Source: Tetranychus cinnabarinus (taxonomy: Eukaryota; Arthropoda; Arachnida; Trombidiformes; Tetranychidae). From it: a DNA stretch of 64,000 bases. The notes beneath the pieces were generated by a model. That model saw only the letters and a program-made list of their open reading frames with translations, was not told the DNA's origin and did not search any database. A program made the position numbers and the translations under genes. Location: positions 2,852,001-2,916,000 of the forward strand of contig WHVY01000007.1 in NCBI GenBank assembly GCA_022266195.1, written 5' to 3'. This document shows, one piece after another, positions 1 through 10,799 of the stretch. Numbering within the stretch: position 1 is the stretch's first letter; each line of letters opens with the position of its first letter.

Positions 1-155
1 ACATTCTCAATGATGGAGTTACAACATTAGCATTTGGTCATTACAAAATAAAGAGTTGATCAACTTTTGCAAGGTAATTCGTATCAAAACCTAACCTAAC
101 CAAGCATTATTGTTTTATCATTTCTTATTAATTAATCTTATCATGTTTTTTCTTT

Positions 156-563
156 TTGAGATATAACATTAAAGCGCGCGCTCAAACAGAGAGCAGAAAT
201 CAAAAAACAAGAGAAAGACAACTCGTTTCACGGAGAGAGCCTATTGTCTTTGCCATGGTTCTAGAAGTCATCAAAAGAATGTTTGTCGAAGGACTGCTCA
301 CTTCCCAATTATTAAACTGGGATGGCAATCGATCGCTAAACCATGAACCGGTGACAACTAAATCAAAAGAAGATGGAACCATTGATTTCGATGATTGGAA
401 TGAAGAAGGTGATAAAAACTTCTTTCCAAAAGAAAAAGATAAAGAAAAAGAAAAAGAAATTGAAATGGATCCAGGATGGTCTGCAGGCTGTGATGAAATG
501 CCTGCTCAAACATTCGATGAGGAAATGGATGACATTTCCGAAATGATTGCAAATACTTTGTAG
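156..563 (+). CDS. Unidentified acidic ORF, possibly a terminal exon
   Basis: An open frame of up to about 135 codons. I do not recognise it. It opens at a TTG, so the true start is either the ATG at 255 or a splice acceptor near 160, because a pyrimidine-rich stretch ending in AG lies just before it. The first third is basic and contains a hydrophobic stretch around VIKRMFVEGLLTSQLL. The rest is strongly acidic with a lysine/glutamate run (KEKDKEKEKEIE), two tryptophans in acidic context (FDDWNEEGD, DPGWSAG) and an acidic tail. It ends in TAG, followed by AT-rich repeats of the type ATTCATTTATATTC. The strand is opposite to the adjacent virus-like block, so it may be an unrelated host gene. 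Confidence 0.3.
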   Translation: MRYNIKARAQTESRNQKTRERQLVSRREPIVFAMVLEVIKRMFVEGLLTSQLLNWDGNRSLNHEPVTTKSKEDGTIDFDDWNEEGDKNFFPKEKDKEKEKEIEMDPGWSAGCDEMPAQTFDEEMDDISEMIANTL

Positions 564-649
564 TTTCATTTATTTATTCCATTTGTACTCACTTATATTC
601 ATTTGTATTCATTTATATTCATTTATAATCATTATTACGCTTTTGTTTT

Positions 650-1072
650 TTAATAAATTTTTTTCATTATATTTTCATTGTAATTAGTTTTACATTTCAT
701 AAAAGGAAAGTTCAAGCCTGTAAAACAACTTTTTAAAAAGGTAATACAAAAATATCCACATTTTATTGATAAATCCCCTTGGAAAACAGCTATATTCCAC
801 TCATAACCATAAATTTTACAGTTTCATTCTAGAAAGGTTTTTACATTCCCTGGCGGTGATTGTCCATATGAATCAAAGTAAACACCATATCCATACTCGG
901 ATACATAGACCGCTGTCCAATGTGAACCAGATTTCCAGCTCGGATCAAGATTAATTATTATTCCAAATGGTTTTGAGAGTAAGGTAAGTGGAATTTCATC
1001 CATTGCGTATACTCCTTTGAAACTTTTGTATCTTGCAAGATAATTTTGCATATCTAATGATGTTAGTGCCAT
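650..1072 (-). pseudogene. Adenain-like cysteine protease of a Polinton-like element, broken
   Basis: The protease class that processes capsid proteins in Polintons and adenoviruses. The open part (1072 down to 824) shows the histidine motif SGSHWTAVYV and the acidic motif YFDSYG. A TGA stop at 824-826 interrupts the frame. The same frame then continues below it and contains the expected glutamine and catalytic-cysteine motif (KCGYFC, around 745), running to a TAA near 650. The start ATG overlaps the stop of the upstream capsid-like frame (TGATG), as in compact viral genomes. The stop within the catalytic domain argues for an inactive copy, unless it is an assembly error. The family is assigned by motif recognition only. 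Confidence 0.65.
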
Positions 1073-2308
1073 CAGTAGTCAGTGACAATATTACGTGCTG
1101 CATCAATTTGTAAAACGCTATCATATATAGCAAACACCAGCATATGCATTCCTTCATTAAGAGCAGAAGTAAATTGGAGATCCATGCGCACATTACCTCT
1201 CGATCATTGATAATACACCTGAATCACTTGCGAGAGTCCCATCATCAGTTAAATCAAAAACTAGAAGCGGATATTTATCAGAATAATTTTGGTATTTTAG
1301 ATTTATTCTAGGTATTCCATTATCTTGATTCATAGATCGGAAAACATTGAAGTATTCTCTCATGAATAATTTATCTTTGAAATTTGGCTGGTAAGGTGTA
1401 CTCGGTATTTTAGTTCCATTTACAACAATCGTAGCGCTTTGAAGATTTTTATGTTCAAAATTGAAAGAATCTTTTACCAATTTCGCATTAAATGCGTCAT
1501 CAGAAACAAAACCAACATTAATTTTCCGTGGTAACTGTCCATTGTATACATTGTCAATGCTACTTGCAGCAAAGTCTTTTGGTAAATGAAATGATTTGAC
1601 TTCATTTCTTTGAAAGTAATACTTTGCCGGACTCTTTTCCAATTGTGAAGTGATTGACATTTGTACTGGAGCATACAATTTAACTCTTCTTATGAAAAGA
1701 GAAAGCTGTGTAAACTCTACGCTCAGCGGAGTTACTTCTGTGGCGCTGGTCAATCCAAAAGTCTGCGGTGCACATTTAAATCGTAATGAAATGGGCACAT
1801 TATCAATCAAAAATTTTTCTTGTTGAAACATTAGGGCGTGAATAGGTATTATGATGTCAAACTCTTTTTTATCTTTAATTCTATCAGATCTTGCTGAGTC
1901 TGTATCATTTATCATTTGACAATCATCAAGGGGTGATTCATACTTGAAAAATATGTCATCAATGTATGACTGATAGTGGTATAAACTATTTCCAGGTGTG
2001 ATGTTTACACTCCCAAGATAAACATCAAGTTGCTCAAATAGTGAGGCAGCGAAATTGTTTGTGGGTGTGAAACTTTTTCCTGTGGGTACGTCAACCTTCA
2101 TTTTTGCATACAAATAAGATGCAGAGAGGTCAGTGTAGTGTTCAGAAGCTGGTACTATGAATTCAAATACATTAGCTTTCGCAATCGATCCTACCAGTCT
2201 GTATTCTGTGTCATAGATACTTTCAATGACAGTCTGTGTTGGCGGAAATTGAAATAAATCAAGCTCAGCAATTGTAGCTGGAGACGAAGATGCATGTATA
2301 TACTCCAT
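1072..2308 (-). pseudogene. Polinton/adintovirus-type capsid-region protein (F54H12.2-like)
   Basis: A 371-codon open frame (2308 to 1193). It resembles the uncharacterised F54H12.2-like proteins that accompany Polinton/Maverick elements in invertebrate genomes, which I take to be capsid-related. Typical traits are an N-terminal segment with SASYLYAKMKV, a SLFEQLDVYLG segment and mixed beta-rich composition. The frame stops at 1193, but a neighbouring frame continues without a gap, beginning MDLQFTSALNEG and ending at a TGA at 1072. That tail looks like the family C-terminus, so a single-base frameshift near 1195 probably splits the gene. The ATG overlaps the TAA of the upstream basic ORF (TAATG). 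Whether this is the major or a minor capsid component cannot be decided here. Confidence 0.6.
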
Positions 2309-2577
2309 TATTTGAAAATATCACGTTGTTTTCTTATTACTCTCCTCTTTTTGATTCCTTTCTTTCTGCTCACTCTTTTCAGAGTGTGCTTCTTCACTTG
2401 ACGTAAAGATTTTGCTGGTCTAGACTTTCGTTTCCTTTTATATAATCTTTTTCGGCCACTTCCTTCCTGCGTCACAACCTTCTCCTTAATTTTAGCTAGT
2501 CCTTTATTTGCTAAATCTTTAACACTATCTTTAAAAGCTTGTTGAATTTGTGGGTCTTGTACTACACGCTTACCGAT
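2308..2577 (-). pseudogene. Small Lys/Arg-rich core-like ORF, 5' end cut by a transposon
   Basis: An open frame of about 90 codons without a start. It reads from the mariner end at about 2578 down to a TAA at 2308-2310, which overlaps the capsid ATG. The N-terminal half contains VVQDPQIQQAFKDSVKDLA; the C-terminal half is highly basic (KRKRKSRPAKSLRQVKKH). Position and composition suit the small basic DNA-binding or core proteins of Polintons and adenovirus-like elements, but the family is inferred. Its 5' part is missing where the Tc1/mariner inverted repeat begins. Confidence 0.4.
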
Positions 2578-2578
2578 A

Positions 2579-3612
2579 CTATGGTGCTGGACAAAATTTT
2601 TCGTACTCCTCTTGATTTATCTGTTATGAATTTAATATAATGATACTTTATTTTTCAACTATAAATAATGATTTTTAAAGGTATAAAATCTGAAAATAAC
2701 AACAAAAATTAATTGAGACAAAACTTAACAAAAAAATATAAACAAAATAACAAGATATGACTAAAGATAAATGGACAAAATTATTCGTACGATAGACAAA
2801 TGACTATCTTTTTGATCTCTGATTGGAAATTTTTGTGCAGTTAATGATTTCCCCTTTTAGCTAGATCACTTTCACTAGTCTTGAGCTCATTCCTGCAATC
2901 AAAGAAGACCTAGTTCCAATTCTTTCTCGATTGAGCTTTTATGCTGCTTCTTTGATTCCTTCCCACAGTTCATCAATGTTTTGGTAATAAGGACGATCGT
3001 AAACTATGTCTACAAGCATTTTTCAAACATTTTCAACTGGATTCAAGTCAGGTGACTTGGATGGCCAACTCAACAAAGCGGCCACATGTGATGATACCCA
3101 GTCAATTGAATGCTTGCATTTATGGATACTTGCATTATCCTGTTGGAAATAGTATCTTCTTCGTCCAAAATGCTTTCGCAAAATAGGTAGAGCATTCGTT
3201 TCAAGAAAATCAGTGTAATACTGACCATTGATCCTACCTATCATTCGAAAAAATTGAACATTACCGTTAGGCAACAACATTGCCCAAACCATGACTGATC
3301 CGCCGCCCATCTGCCGCATTTCTCTACCTGAATTATCATTCTCGCTCATTCAACTCATCCAAGAATCTGGTCCATCGAGATTAAATTTCTTTGCATTCGA
3401 GAAAACCGTCTTCTCCCAGTCGAAGCAATCTGAAAGCCACTTCTTAGCCATGTTAACTCTGTCATTTTTGTGCTGTTGCTTGAGCTGGATTCTTTTTGGA
3501 TTCTTTTTATATTTTAAACCTAACGCTGACAATGACCTCCTTACTGCCCTGTTTGAGCATTCCAATTCACAATTTGTCTTTACTTTTGCAGCATTACTTT
3601 TTCTCCTCTTCC
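2579..3612 (-). mobile_element. Tc1/mariner element remnant with IR/DR-type end and broken transposase
   Basis: The left end carries two direct copies of a motif, TGGACAAAAT(T/A)(T)TTCGTAC, at 2589-2607 and 2772-2790. This is the IR/DR arrangement of some Tc1-like elements. A TA at 2577-2578 may be the target dinucleotide. Minus-strand frames encode a DDE transposase: a segment with FNLDGPD where the first aspartate region lies, FQQDNASIHK with the second Asp, and SPDLNPVEN with the Glu about 34 residues later. The Trp after PVEN is replaced by a TGA at about 3020, and the frame also breaks near 3350. The N-terminal DNA-binding domain and the right inverted repeat are missing, with similarity ending near 3612. 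It is inserted in the Polinton-like block. Confidence 0.75.
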
Positions 3613-3640
3613 TTTAAATCTGTTCACCTCTCATATTTTT

Positions 3641-4084
3641 AGGTAGAATATAGTCGAAAGTATTCAAAAAAGTCAAAATACTTTGTCACTCAAAACTGGT
3701 TCAGGCCATTTTCAACATTGCGCGATTTTTTACCTGAGAACGCAAAAACTATACATTATATCGAAAATGGAATCTGAAAGACTACTAATGATACTATCAA
3801 CTACTGAGAGTTGTCGAATATATGATAAATATTCAAAATACTTTGTCACTCAAATCATTCAAGTAGCCAAAAGGCTAAAAACCCACAAAAAATATCGAGC
3901 GTTATCAAAAAAGTCATAGACGCCCCGATGATACAAATATCCTGATATATTTTTAGGTAGAATATAGTTGAAAGTATTCAAAAAAGTCAAAATACTTTGT
4001 CACTCAAAACTGGTTCAGGCCATTTTCAACATTGCGCGATTTTTTACCTGATAACGCAAAAACTATACATAATATCGAAAATGG
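3641..4084. repeat. Direct repeat pair, 130 bp units
   Basis: The segment 3641-3770 recurs nearly unchanged at 3955-4084, an offset of 314 bp. Both start AGGTAGAATATAGT and end ATATCGAAAATGG. A short sub-motif (CAAAATACTTTGTCACTCAA) also occurs a third time near 3835. Origin unknown; the pair directly abuts the truncated mariner remnant. Confidence 0.8.
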
Positions 4085-4271
4085 GATTAATTTTTGGAAT
4101 CAACATAAAATTTTACATGTGCGACGAGGATTTGAAAAAAATCTATTACGCAGTTTTTGTCTTTATCCTTTATTTCCCAACTCGAACCCAAGTGTCACCT
4201 TGGGAATCAACAACAACTTTGTTTAAGATTATTGATTGATTATGCACATTTTTTTCAAAGAATTTAATTCT

Positions 4272-4600
4272 TCATTTAACTGCATAACACAAAAAGTTAG
4301 TTGTCGCTAATATGTTTTCCATTACCTTTAGGGCAGCATTTTGTTGATCAATTTGATTTCGCATAGAAGCCAAAGAATTATCCAAATTCGAAATTTCAGT
4401 TGCATGCACGTTTTCCATAATGAATTTTTCTACATATGTTTGTAAAGTGGATGGTAATACCGACGCTGATTCACTTTCCATAGTTGAAAAAGTAATTGTA
4501 TCATCACCAAAAAGATCTTCGATGGTTGAAGAAACTTGCAGAATTTTGTAGACTAATGGAGCACAATATGATGAACTTATGATGACTATGAGATGAATGC
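4272..4600 (-). CDS. Hypothetical ORF, helical/coiled-coil C-terminus
   Basis: An open frame ending at 4272. An ATG at 4481 gives 69 codons, but the frame stays open upstream to about 4600 without an earlier ATG that I can see. The C-terminal part is rich in Asn, Gln and Leu (DNSLASMRNQIDQQNAALKV) and could form a coiled coil. I recognise no family. It may be a fragment of the nearby virus-like block or chance. Confidence 0.15.
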
Positions 4601-5058
4601 AACTGATGATTTAAGTTCAATTTTACAGAATTTTCATATCATTTCAGATGGGCCCACATTACATCTTCATTATAATAAATTCAGTGATACATAGATAGCA
4701 TAATTTGCCACAGAAATCATAGCAGCTTTTCAACATGATAATTTGACCTTATTCATCCTTATTCATCACACATATTAATCTTAACAAAGTTCAAGGATAA
4801 ACTTCAACCTTCAATTCATCAAAGCAATGAAAATTTATTTAGGTTAGCTAGATTAGATCTCGCACGAATAAGTACAATCATAATAATCATAAATGTAAAG
4901 ATAATGGGTAGACCAGTTTCTACTTGAGCATCAAACTTAGTATGAAATGAATAAAATTGACCATTCAATTCATTCTATCATCAAATCATCATCTTATCAT
5001 CAGGTTTATTATTGAATCTTGTTTCATCTTAAAACTTTCACTTTCTCCCTTAAAGTTA
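4600..5058. other. Gene-free AT-rich stretch
   Basis: I see no coding frame, RNA gene or clear repeat here, only AT-rich sequence with simple ATCATT-type runs. Confidence 0.5.
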
Positions 5059-5919
5059 CAGTATTTCCTTAAGTTTTTTGCTTTTTTATTACACTGCCCT
5101 CTAGGTGACCTGAAAAGGGGAACACCTTGTGAAAATGAGGGTAAATTTCAACTCTTCTTGTCAAATATCCAAACTAATTGCTTATAAATGCTGATGAAAC
5201 GGTTTTAGAATATCAAAACCAATCTCGTAGATCATACACTCATCCACTTGCAGTCACTAATACTAGTTGAAACTAAGAAAAAAGAATAACCATTTTTTCT
5301 GTGTTTCAAGTGATGGAAGAAAATTCAAACCTTTAGTTATTGGAACTTCAAAAAAACCAAGGTGTTTTAAAGATAAAATGGATATCAAATATATTGTAAT
5401 TTATCGAAGCAATAAAAATGCCTGGATGAAAGAAGACATTTTTACTGAATGGGTTTAGTATCTGGATAAAATCCTTATCGAGGAGAATCAAGAAGCTATA
5501 CTTTTTTAGATAATTTTTGCGGTCACAAAAGTGACTATGTTCCTAAAAATATTGTTCTAATATACTTGCCACCAAACACCACATCAGTCACACAACCCCT
5601 TGATGCAGGTATCATTCATGCTTTCAAGGCCAGATACAAAAGTTTAGTTTAAAAACATTAAATTGATTGCTATGAACGAGTAACTATCGGAAGTGAGATG
5701 AACACAAAAATTGATTTATATTTAGCAATCAAACTAGCACTGAAAGTTTTGATTCTTTGAGCCAAGATGTTATAATAAACTGTTGAAAAAAGTGGTTTTC
5801 ATAAATAAACAATAACATATGATTTCCTTTACTCTTTTTGCCCTTATTTCTTAAGGTTTCCCCCTTTAGTTCACCTGGATGGCAGTGTAACAAAAAAGCA
5901 AAAAAGGAAGAAATTGCTG
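5059..5919 (+). mobile_element. Internally deleted Tigger/pogo element
   Basis: The left end starts CAGTATTTCC next to a TA at 5057-5058. The right end finishes as the inverted form (GGAA...TTGCTG) next to a TA at 5920-5921. About 85 bp of the two ends match as inverted repeats, including TTTTTTGCTTTTTT and TTACACTGCC. Inside, plus-strand frames between 5262 and about 5650 encode pieces of a DDE_1 (pogo/jerky) transposase: DGRKFKPLVIGTSKKPRCF, IYRSNKNAWMKEDIFTEWV and, in another frame, LPPNTTSVTQPLDAGIIHAF. Stops and frameshifts separate the pieces, and most of the transposase, including its DNA-binding part, is gone. This is a non-autonomous, dead copy. Confidence 0.8.
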
Positions 5920-6169
5920 TAATATCTTTGCTGTTATTTGATCATTTTAATTACAAAACCGAATTCAAAAACCTGTAGCTTTGCAAATTTTTTTATCGTT
6001 ATTTGACATCAAGCAGCTGGGCACCTGATCGTTGTAAAGTTTGCTTACCGTTGATTAGCATCTATTTGCATAATATTTCGTTCAAGCATAATATTTCAAG
6101 GTGTATATTCATTCATCTTTACTTTTTTGAAACGAATGATCCAACTTACAATTGTAATAATTCACATAC

Positions 6170-6700
6170 TAAATGAAGCCAATCTTCAACTCGAGAGTTG
6201 TTTTGCAGTTCAACTTTGGTCAACTAAAACTCGAGTTATTCATACGATTTATATCTTATTAGTTAGGTCCCTTGCAGCCAAAGAGAACAATACATTCCTT
6301 GCCTTGATCGACTAAGTGAATCCGGAGAATGAGTGTGCACAGATAGGTTGCAAATAGGATTTCGAAAATGACTTTGGTCAACTTTAACTCAAGATTTACT
6401 AGCACGATTCTGATGATGCATAAATTGTTTGTTAGCTCTCTTCAAATCGCATAGAAGGATACATTGCATGTCCTGGTCCATCAAGTAGTTACAGCAATTA
6501 AGTGTACACAAGTTGGTACCAAATAGGTTTTCGAAAATGACTTTGGTCAACTTTAACTCGAGATATACTATTGTGATTTTAATGTGTTAGATATTGTTAG
6601 TTAGCTCTTCTTAAGCCGAAGAGAATGATACTGATGCATGTACTGATCAAATGTTTGATCAAATGTGTAGTTCAAGAGATCAAGCGTGCACAAGTTGGTG
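6170..6700. repeat. Three diverged tandem units of 160-170 bp
   Basis: The motif CTTTGGTCAACT followed by AAACTCGAG or TTAACTC occurs at about 6211, 6371 and 6539. Each copy is followed by a similar TTAGTTAG, AGAGAA and GCATG-type segment and a GTGCACA/TGTACACAAG motif. Spacing is about 160 and 168 bp. It looks like an old satellite-like array or the inner repeats of a transposon. Confidence 0.6.
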
Positions 6701-7760
6701 TAGCGTACATTCTTGAAAGTTAAGAAACAACTATCAATGTTACCATCTATGAATCGATTAATCAACTAAACTAACTAAAACGATTATTACAATTTTAAGC
6801 AGTAGATGGTAGTATTAAATTGTTTAATTGGTTTGATGATAGGTATTTCAGCGAATTTCAATTCATTTAATCAAAGATTGTTTATACTGTTCTTCTTATT
6901 CATTTCAATCATATTAATGGATACGATTTCGAATTATCTTAGAAAAATCAAAATTTTAAAAATCATTCGAAACAATTCGTACTGAAGTCAAAAGACCATT
7001 GAAAAAATATGAAAACGAAATTTGCGCAGACGGCGCTGTTATAAGCGAAAAAATAATTGACTTTTGAATAACCCAGTACTTTGTACCCGCAGTTGGGATA
7101 AGGTCGCAGGTTATTACATACCGGGAACTACAGAGGAAAAAAAACCTTCAATTTGAGTGATTTAGAGGAGAAAGAGAGAATGAACTTTTAACTCGTTACA
7201 AGCGTGAGAGAGCAAAGAGAATGTGTATAGTCGCCTATTATCGGAATGATCAATCTGGTCAATGGTCAATTTAATGGGATACAATATACTATCACGTAAT
7301 GTCCGATTATATGTTAGAAGAGAATACACAAAACAAATGCACAAGCCTGTATTTAAAAATTACAAACAAGAGCTGCGTATGAGTGAAATGAAGCGAGAAG
7401 AATTATAAAAAAATTGAAAATTTTAAAAGGAATTGCCTAGATTTTACTTTTAGATATCCAACTTACTACGCCACATATCTATTAATAAATATACTGACTA
7501 CATTTATATACTTGATTGACAGACCAAATCAGCTAACAAACAACCAATTCACAATGCATAATATAAACCAATATAACTACTACTTTTTGAGCAAACTCAT
7601 AAACAACTAGCTCCACACCCTGAGGAAATTAAAAACTCAACAAAAATAGGGCGTCATCCTGAATCCAGGTGCCACTCATCTGAAGATGTAACAAAGAATT
7701 GTAAAGTATCGTCTCTGACTCAATATTACTTAGTTTCAAATTACTCACTGTCAATTAAAC
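6700..7760. other. Gene-free AT-rich stretch
   Basis: No convincing coding frame or structured repeat. A short GC-richer patch near 7028 (CAGACGGCGCTG) resembles part of the MITE at 16.9-17.1 kb but is too short to assign. Confidence 0.4.
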
Positions 7761-8396
7761 TTGCCTTTAATTGATTTATACTTGTGCCTACTTGAGAGAT
7801 TACAAATTAATTCTAAACTAATGGAAGTGCAAAAATTTCAAACTGCAATCACATCAATTCAACACAGGATTGCAACGGGTTATCATGATGTGGTTGACTT
7901 GAACAAATCCCTTGCTGTACTGGACAAAACTAACTTGCCCAAACTCACCAAGGATGAAATAGAAATACTAATTATGCTAAACACGATCCTCAGCACAGAT
8001 AATATTGAATGTATGAACCACGTCATAGACCTGACTGAATACGTGATTTCAAATCAAGTCATCATTCACATCCCAGAAGATTTAACAAAGACCAAGGATC
8101 CAAAGGTTGACATCCAACTAGTTCTGAATACAAAATTGAACACATGGCTTACCAGTTCAACAATACACAATAAAACGATCAAAACCCACCCAGGCGGCAA
8201 GCACAGAAACAAAAAACAATTGATCCTCAATAATACCTTAACCGAAGACGAGATACTGGAAATATTCCTCATGGATGATGAAGAACTAAATATTGGCATA
8301 ATAGACTTATTTCACCTGGTTCAAAGGGATATCATTACCATGCCAGACCACAATATTAGGAGAGGTATTCGACAACAATGGTCAGACAAAGATTAG
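7761..8396 (+). pseudogene. Unidentified ORF, first segment of a decayed coding block
   Basis: A 212-codon open frame beginning at a TTG; the first ATG in frame is at 7821 (MEVQKFQTAITSIQHRI). The composition is clearly protein-like and the local GC content is higher than the flanks. It is rich in Ile, Thr, Asn and Leu, with several leucine/isoleucine heptad-like stretches (LTKDEIEILIMLNTIL) and no strong membrane segment. From about 8311 a different frame becomes the coding-like one, so this ORF's last 25 codons are probably out of frame. I do not recognise a family. Helical content, length and the Cys-containing segment that follows would suit the ectodomain of an endogenous viral envelope, but that is a guess. 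Confidence 0.35.
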
Positions 8397-9249
8397 CTTT
8401 GGAGCGGCCAACATCAAAAGAGAAAAACAAATCATCAGGAACAGGCCCGAGCTCGGCTACTTCATCACTAGCAACTGCGAATACCAACAAATTTGGTACA
8501 TTTGCATAAGTACTTGTTACGAATCGACAGATACGACATGGTACACGCCAAAAGTACTAATATGTGTCGCCTTGAATCACTGATAGACAACAGCCTCACT
8601 AGCGTTCTCTAGTATCTCCTGCAAAGAACTATCGGCAGAGACTCGCATAAGAAGTACTGAAGACATCGGTATATAAACCAGAGCAAGTGGTACACACATA
8701 GGTCGTCTTAAACTTAACCATAAGTTTGGTTACAAATCCTGGTATCTCACTGGCCAGCTTTGCAAACAAATGCCAGTACCGAACCTCATCACCTCTTTTA
8801 GTTCGAAAATCCTCATCACAATACCGGGCCAGACCATCAATAAGATCCTAAAAGTGAACGATCAAGTAATTTCTTTGCTGAAATATTACGAATCTTACTG
8901 GGCAAAATCTGTGTCCTGCGACTTCTTTGTCCACCACACAGCCATTATCCAACAATCTTATTTTATCCACTGGGTCAGGAAAATAAGCAACATGGCAATA
9001 CGTAAAGTAGACTTTGTACATGAGATCACTCCAGAAAAAGGGTCCCTCGGTGCGGTATCTGCATCTAGAATCGGTATGAAATTCACCAATTGCATATGGG
9101 AACCAAGATGGAACCGAATGAGTATGGATATTCACTGCAGGAACAAGGCAAAAGAACTAATTAGGAAAGGTTGGCTGAAAACAAAAGCTTATGGTCAATA
9201 CTATACCCGGATATGCAGTCAAAAGATGAAGACAAACTCAGTGAATTGA
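8311..9249 (+). pseudogene. Unidentified decayed coding segment with Cys-rich part
   Basis: One reading frame stays coding-like from about 8311 to 9249. It is interrupted only by TGA and TAG at 8581-8586 and TAA at 8674-8676. It contains cysteine-bearing stretches (GISLPCQTTILGEV, YFITSNCEYQQIWYICIST) and a final 160-codon open part starting at the ATG at 8770 (MPVPNLITSFSSKILI), with later KVDFVHEITPEKGSLG and KAKELIRKGWL. It appears to continue the preceding ORF after a frameshift. No family recognised. The mix of cysteine pairs and hydrophobic stretches resembles a viral glycoprotein, without any diagnostic motif. Confidence 0.4.
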
Positions 9250-9701
9250 CAGCTATACTTGGAAGACGGGTGAAAAAGAGAAACTGTAGTCACAACCCAA
9301 CTATCCATCATCTCCTTAGGAAATGTATAGAAACACGTATGCCGTTATGGATATCTACGACACAAAGAGCACAAAGATGCATCGACACAGTCTCAAAACA
9401 AGAATATAAACAAACAATTAATTTTTTTGAGAAAAATAACTGAATAAATAGGGATAGACGGCTTGAAATAAGTACTATAAACTCTCGGATGAATAACGTC
9501 TTGCTATCACTAAACCAAACCGCCGGAAAAATCGGCTCGCCAAGATTAGTATGGCGGAGGGCCTTGCAATCGGTGCATTTTAAGCATGGCCGATCATGGA
9601 TGAGACAGCCACAACTAATGTTGCTCTGCACTTGTCTCTCAATCTTTCGATATGTCAAAAAAGGTCTAAATCATTTACTTAACGAAAGAATCTCTCTTTA
9701 A
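9250..9701 (+). pseudogene. Unidentified decayed segment, frames switching
   Basis: Short open stretches alternate between frames: 9171-9443 (ends FFEKNN), a competing frame with ETVVTTQLSIISLG and, from the ATG at 9489, 70 codons with SPRLVWRRALQSVHF. The opposite strand also has an open frame at 9308-9658 containing a cysteine cluster (CGCLIHDRPCLKCTDC). I cannot tell which frame was once translated. It is probably part of the same decayed element as its neighbours. Confidence 0.25.
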
Positions 9702-10075
9702 CAAAGATTCGTTTACTGGAAGATCGTAACAATGAAGAGAAGAGCCACATCCCAGTTATCAACATTGGTCAAAAAGCGCCAGATAAAAGCCCGCAATCAA
9801 TATACCCGGACTTGCCTCCGATACCATCATCAGCGAACATCGATAGAATGGCTCTTGCTTTGACGGTCGTATCGCGAGAGGTTGGTTGTAATTACAACCA
9901 GGTTGTAGAATGCAAGGTAAAAATGAAGACATTAGCTAATGAGGTCATCCGAATGAGAAAGGAAAGACAAATATTGTCTGATAGATTAAGAGAGATGGCT
10001 GACAAATATTACGGACTGCAAGAAGAAATCAACGATGTTGATTTACTTGGCTTCAAAATTACATTAGAATATTAA
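9684..10075 (+). pseudogene. Unidentified ORF with proline-rich stretch and coiled coil
   Basis: An open frame of about 130 codons ending at 10075 with no obvious ATG start. It has a proline-rich segment (YPDLPPIPSSAN) followed by a region expected to be helical and probably coiled-coil (RMRKERQILSDRLREMADKY). The layout, a disordered segment and then an oligomerising helix, is seen in many viral cofactor and gag-like proteins. Nothing specific identifies it. It follows the decayed block directly and shares its strand and composition. Confidence 0.3.
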
Positions 10076-10269
10076 AAGAAAAAGTTCAAGACACTCTTAT
10101 AAAAGAAAACGCTAAATATAAATAATTGTATTTTTATTAAAATTCTTTCTAAAAATTTATTTATAATCATCAGCATTTGCACAATCTTTGAATTTATTGA
10201 AAAATCCATGTAATCAGGACATTTTGTAAAATGAGTTTTGGTTTTTGAGTACCCCATGTTCGGTCATTC

Positions 10270-10797
10270 TGCCGATTTACGTACCCGTCAAGCTAAAAAT
10301 GGGCCTCATATGTGAAAAAAAATCTGATTTGGATCAAATACCCCATCCAAAAGGTCACAAATTTCATTAGCAAAAACCAACCCTTTTCACATGAATCCAC
10401 TGTTAATGACTGTCAAGTTTGTACCTTGTATGGATAAAAGGCTGCATCCTCCTTTATGATCCTCTGAGCAGTTGTTTTGCTCACCTAAATCTGTTGCTCT
10501 ATTTGCCTGGTTGATGTTGATGGACTTTGATCCATAATGGCAGCAGCAACTTTCTCAGGAGTTCTTGCCGTTTTTTTTGGCTGATTTCATGCCTTCGTTA
10601 TCATCCAAAAAATTGAATTTTGTTTCAAATTTTTCAATAAGGGCCAAAACTGTGTCCCTGGCAGGCTTCGGGCGGTTTTTGTAAGTTGAACTCCATTTGT
10701 TTAGAAGTTTGGTTGGGTTCTCTTCACAGAGATACCAATTCTTAACAAGGAATATTCTATACTCAATTGGGTAAGAATTAATGATAAATTGACACAA
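10270..10797 (-). mobile_element. DUF4817-type mariner-like transposase fragment
   Basis: The frame at 10797-10555 has the N-terminal DUF4817 pattern seen in many arthropod mariner-like proteins (SYPIEYRIFLVKNWYL, then ARDTVLALIEKFETKF). The same strand continues with frames reading QSPSTSTRQIEQQI and, further down, a segment like FANEICDLL and DPNQIFF, typical of the following region of such proteins. Stops and frame changes separate these, and the catalytic part is essentially lost by about 10250. A dead fragment. Confidence 0.6.
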
Positions 10798-10799
10798 AA

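Noticed and set aside
90..106. AACCTAACCTAACC, like arthropod telomere repeats (TTAGG)
   Set aside because: Only two to three units in an interior position; not evidence of a telomere.
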